Of a stretch of 6,784 bases of DNA, positions 6,229-6,784 are shown piece by piece. The position numbers were made by a program, and so were the translations under genes. The stretch is taken from positions 1 to 6,784 of the forward strand of contig DAICZO010000065.1 of the NCBI GenBank assembly GCA_027311125.1, read 5' to 3'. This DNA is from Acidobacteriaceae bacterium (GTDB taxonomy: Bacteria; Acidobacteriota; Terriglobia; Terriglobales; Acidobacteriaceae). Numbering within the stretch: position 1 is the first letter of the stretch; every line of letters begins with the position of its first letter. The notes under the pieces are model-generated. The model did not search any database and was not told the origin of the DNA. It was given only the letters and a program-made list of their open reading frames with translations.

Positions 6229-6784
6229 CTATTTGGCGCGGGGATGGGTTTCGTCGTAGACCTTCTGGACCTGGCCGACGGTGAGCTGGGTGTAGCGCTG
6301 GGTGGTGGAGAGGCGTTCGTGGCCGAGCATCTCCTGAATGGCGCGGAGGTCGGCTCCTTCTTCGAGCATGTGGGTTCCGAAGGCGTGGCGGAGGGTGTGG
6401 GGGTGTACGTCGGCGGCGAGGCCGCGGCTGAGGGCGATGGATTTGACGATACGGCCGACGCTGCGGGTAGTGAGGCGGCAGTCGCCGCGCATGCGGAGGT
6501 TGGTGAGGAGGGGGCCATCGTGGAGGAGTCTGGCTTTGCCGGCGGCGGTGAGGCGGGCTTCGCGGAGTGGGAGGTAGGTCCGGATGGCGGCAGCAGCTTC
6601 GTCGCCGAGGGGGACCAGACGCTCTTTGCGGCCTTTGCCACGGACGAGGATGGCATCGTTTTTCCACTGGATGTGGAGCATGTCGAGGCCGACGAGTTCG
6701 GAGTTGCGGATGCCGCATCCGTAGAGGAGTTCGAAGATGACGCGGTCGCGTTCGGGCCAGGCGGCGGTCTGGGCAGGGGAGTGT
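6229..6784 (-). CDS. xerC: Tyrosine site-specific recombinase, XerC/XerD-like, C-terminal catalytic domain (5' end outside window)
   Basis: Xer recombinases resolve chromosome dimers at dif near the terminus. The frame is open to the right edge, so the N-terminal DNA-binding domain and start codon are missing. In the 184 residues visible (numbered from base 6783) all catalytic residues are present. They are Arg26 in YGCGIRNSEL, Lys50 in the RGKGRKER hairpin, His129 and Arg132 in HTLRHAFGTHML, His155 in LGHERLSTT and the nucleophile Tyr164 in QRYTQL. The end VYDETHPRAK resembles what I recall of the XerC C-terminus more than XerD. The xerC symbol is therefore a preference, and XerD or a chromosomal single-Xer paralogue remains possible. 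It lies on the opposite strand to the rhodanese. The neighbourhood shows no integrase-type cargo, att site or phage gene, which favours a housekeeping role over a mobile-element integrase. Confidence 0.9.
   Translation of the reverse strand, partial: HSPAQTAAWPERDRVIFELLYGCGIRNSELVGLDMLHIQWKNDAILVRGKGRKERLVPLGDEAAAAIRTYLPLREARLTAAGKARLLHDGPLLTNLRMRGDCRLTTRSVGRIVKSIALSRGLAADVHPHTLRHAFGTHMLEEGADLRAIQEMLGHERLSTTQRYTQLTVGQVQKVYDETHPRAK

Noticed and set aside
6229..6784. Recombinase as the integrase of a genomic island
   Set aside because: It reads like a housekeeping Xer protein, and no att repeat, tRNA or mobile-element gene is in view. The right flank is not visible, so this is not excluded outright.

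Overview
This window looks like ordinary chromosome from an acidobacterium. I infer Acidobacteriaceae (the Terriglobus, Granulicella and Edaphobacter group) from the wording of the SecA and Xer proteins, from memory and without a search. The DNA is GC-rich, genes are tightly packed, and no insertion sequence, phage gene, CRISPR array, tRNA or rRNA is visible.

Layout from left to right. (1) The C-terminal part of secA runs on the + strand from the left edge to 1666. (2) Converging on it across 21 bp is a three-gene minus-strand operon. In transcription order it holds an NtrC-type sigma-54-activating response regulator (about 5710 to 4256), a membrane sensor histidine kinase (4252 to 2315) and a small proline-rich lipoprotein (2275 to 1688). 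The kinase start lies 3 bp after the regulator stop, with its ribosome binding site just before that stop. The lipoprotein follows after 39 bp with its own strong ribosome binding site and a TTG start. (3) A 149-bp divergent intergenic region (5711-5859) holds a near-identical 14-bp direct repeat and candidate promoters for both directions. (4) A single-domain rhodanese (5860-6186, +) has an in-frame stop just before its ATG and no Shine-Dalgarno sequence, but a -10-like hexamer at leaderless spacing. (5) Converging on it across 42 bp is the C-terminal half of a XerC/XerD-like tyrosine recombinase, which runs off the right edge.

How the genes work together. The kinase probably senses an envelope or periplasmic signal through an extracytoplasmic Cache/PAS-like domain and phosphorylates the regulator on its receiver aspartate. 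The regulator would then activate sigma-54 promoters, since its GAFTGA, Walker and Fis-type helix-turn-helix elements are all intact. No convincing sigma-54 promoter lies in the window, so its targets are probably elsewhere. The lipoprotein may be an envelope accessory to this system, but only gene order supports that. SecA, the rhodanese and the recombinase look like unrelated housekeeping neighbours.

I did not find an obviously new system. The best leads are the paired 14-bp repeats in the divergent promoter region, the uncharacterised lipoprotein fixed to the two-component operon, the possibly leaderless rhodanese mRNA and an enlarged loop in SecA nucleotide-binding domain 2.
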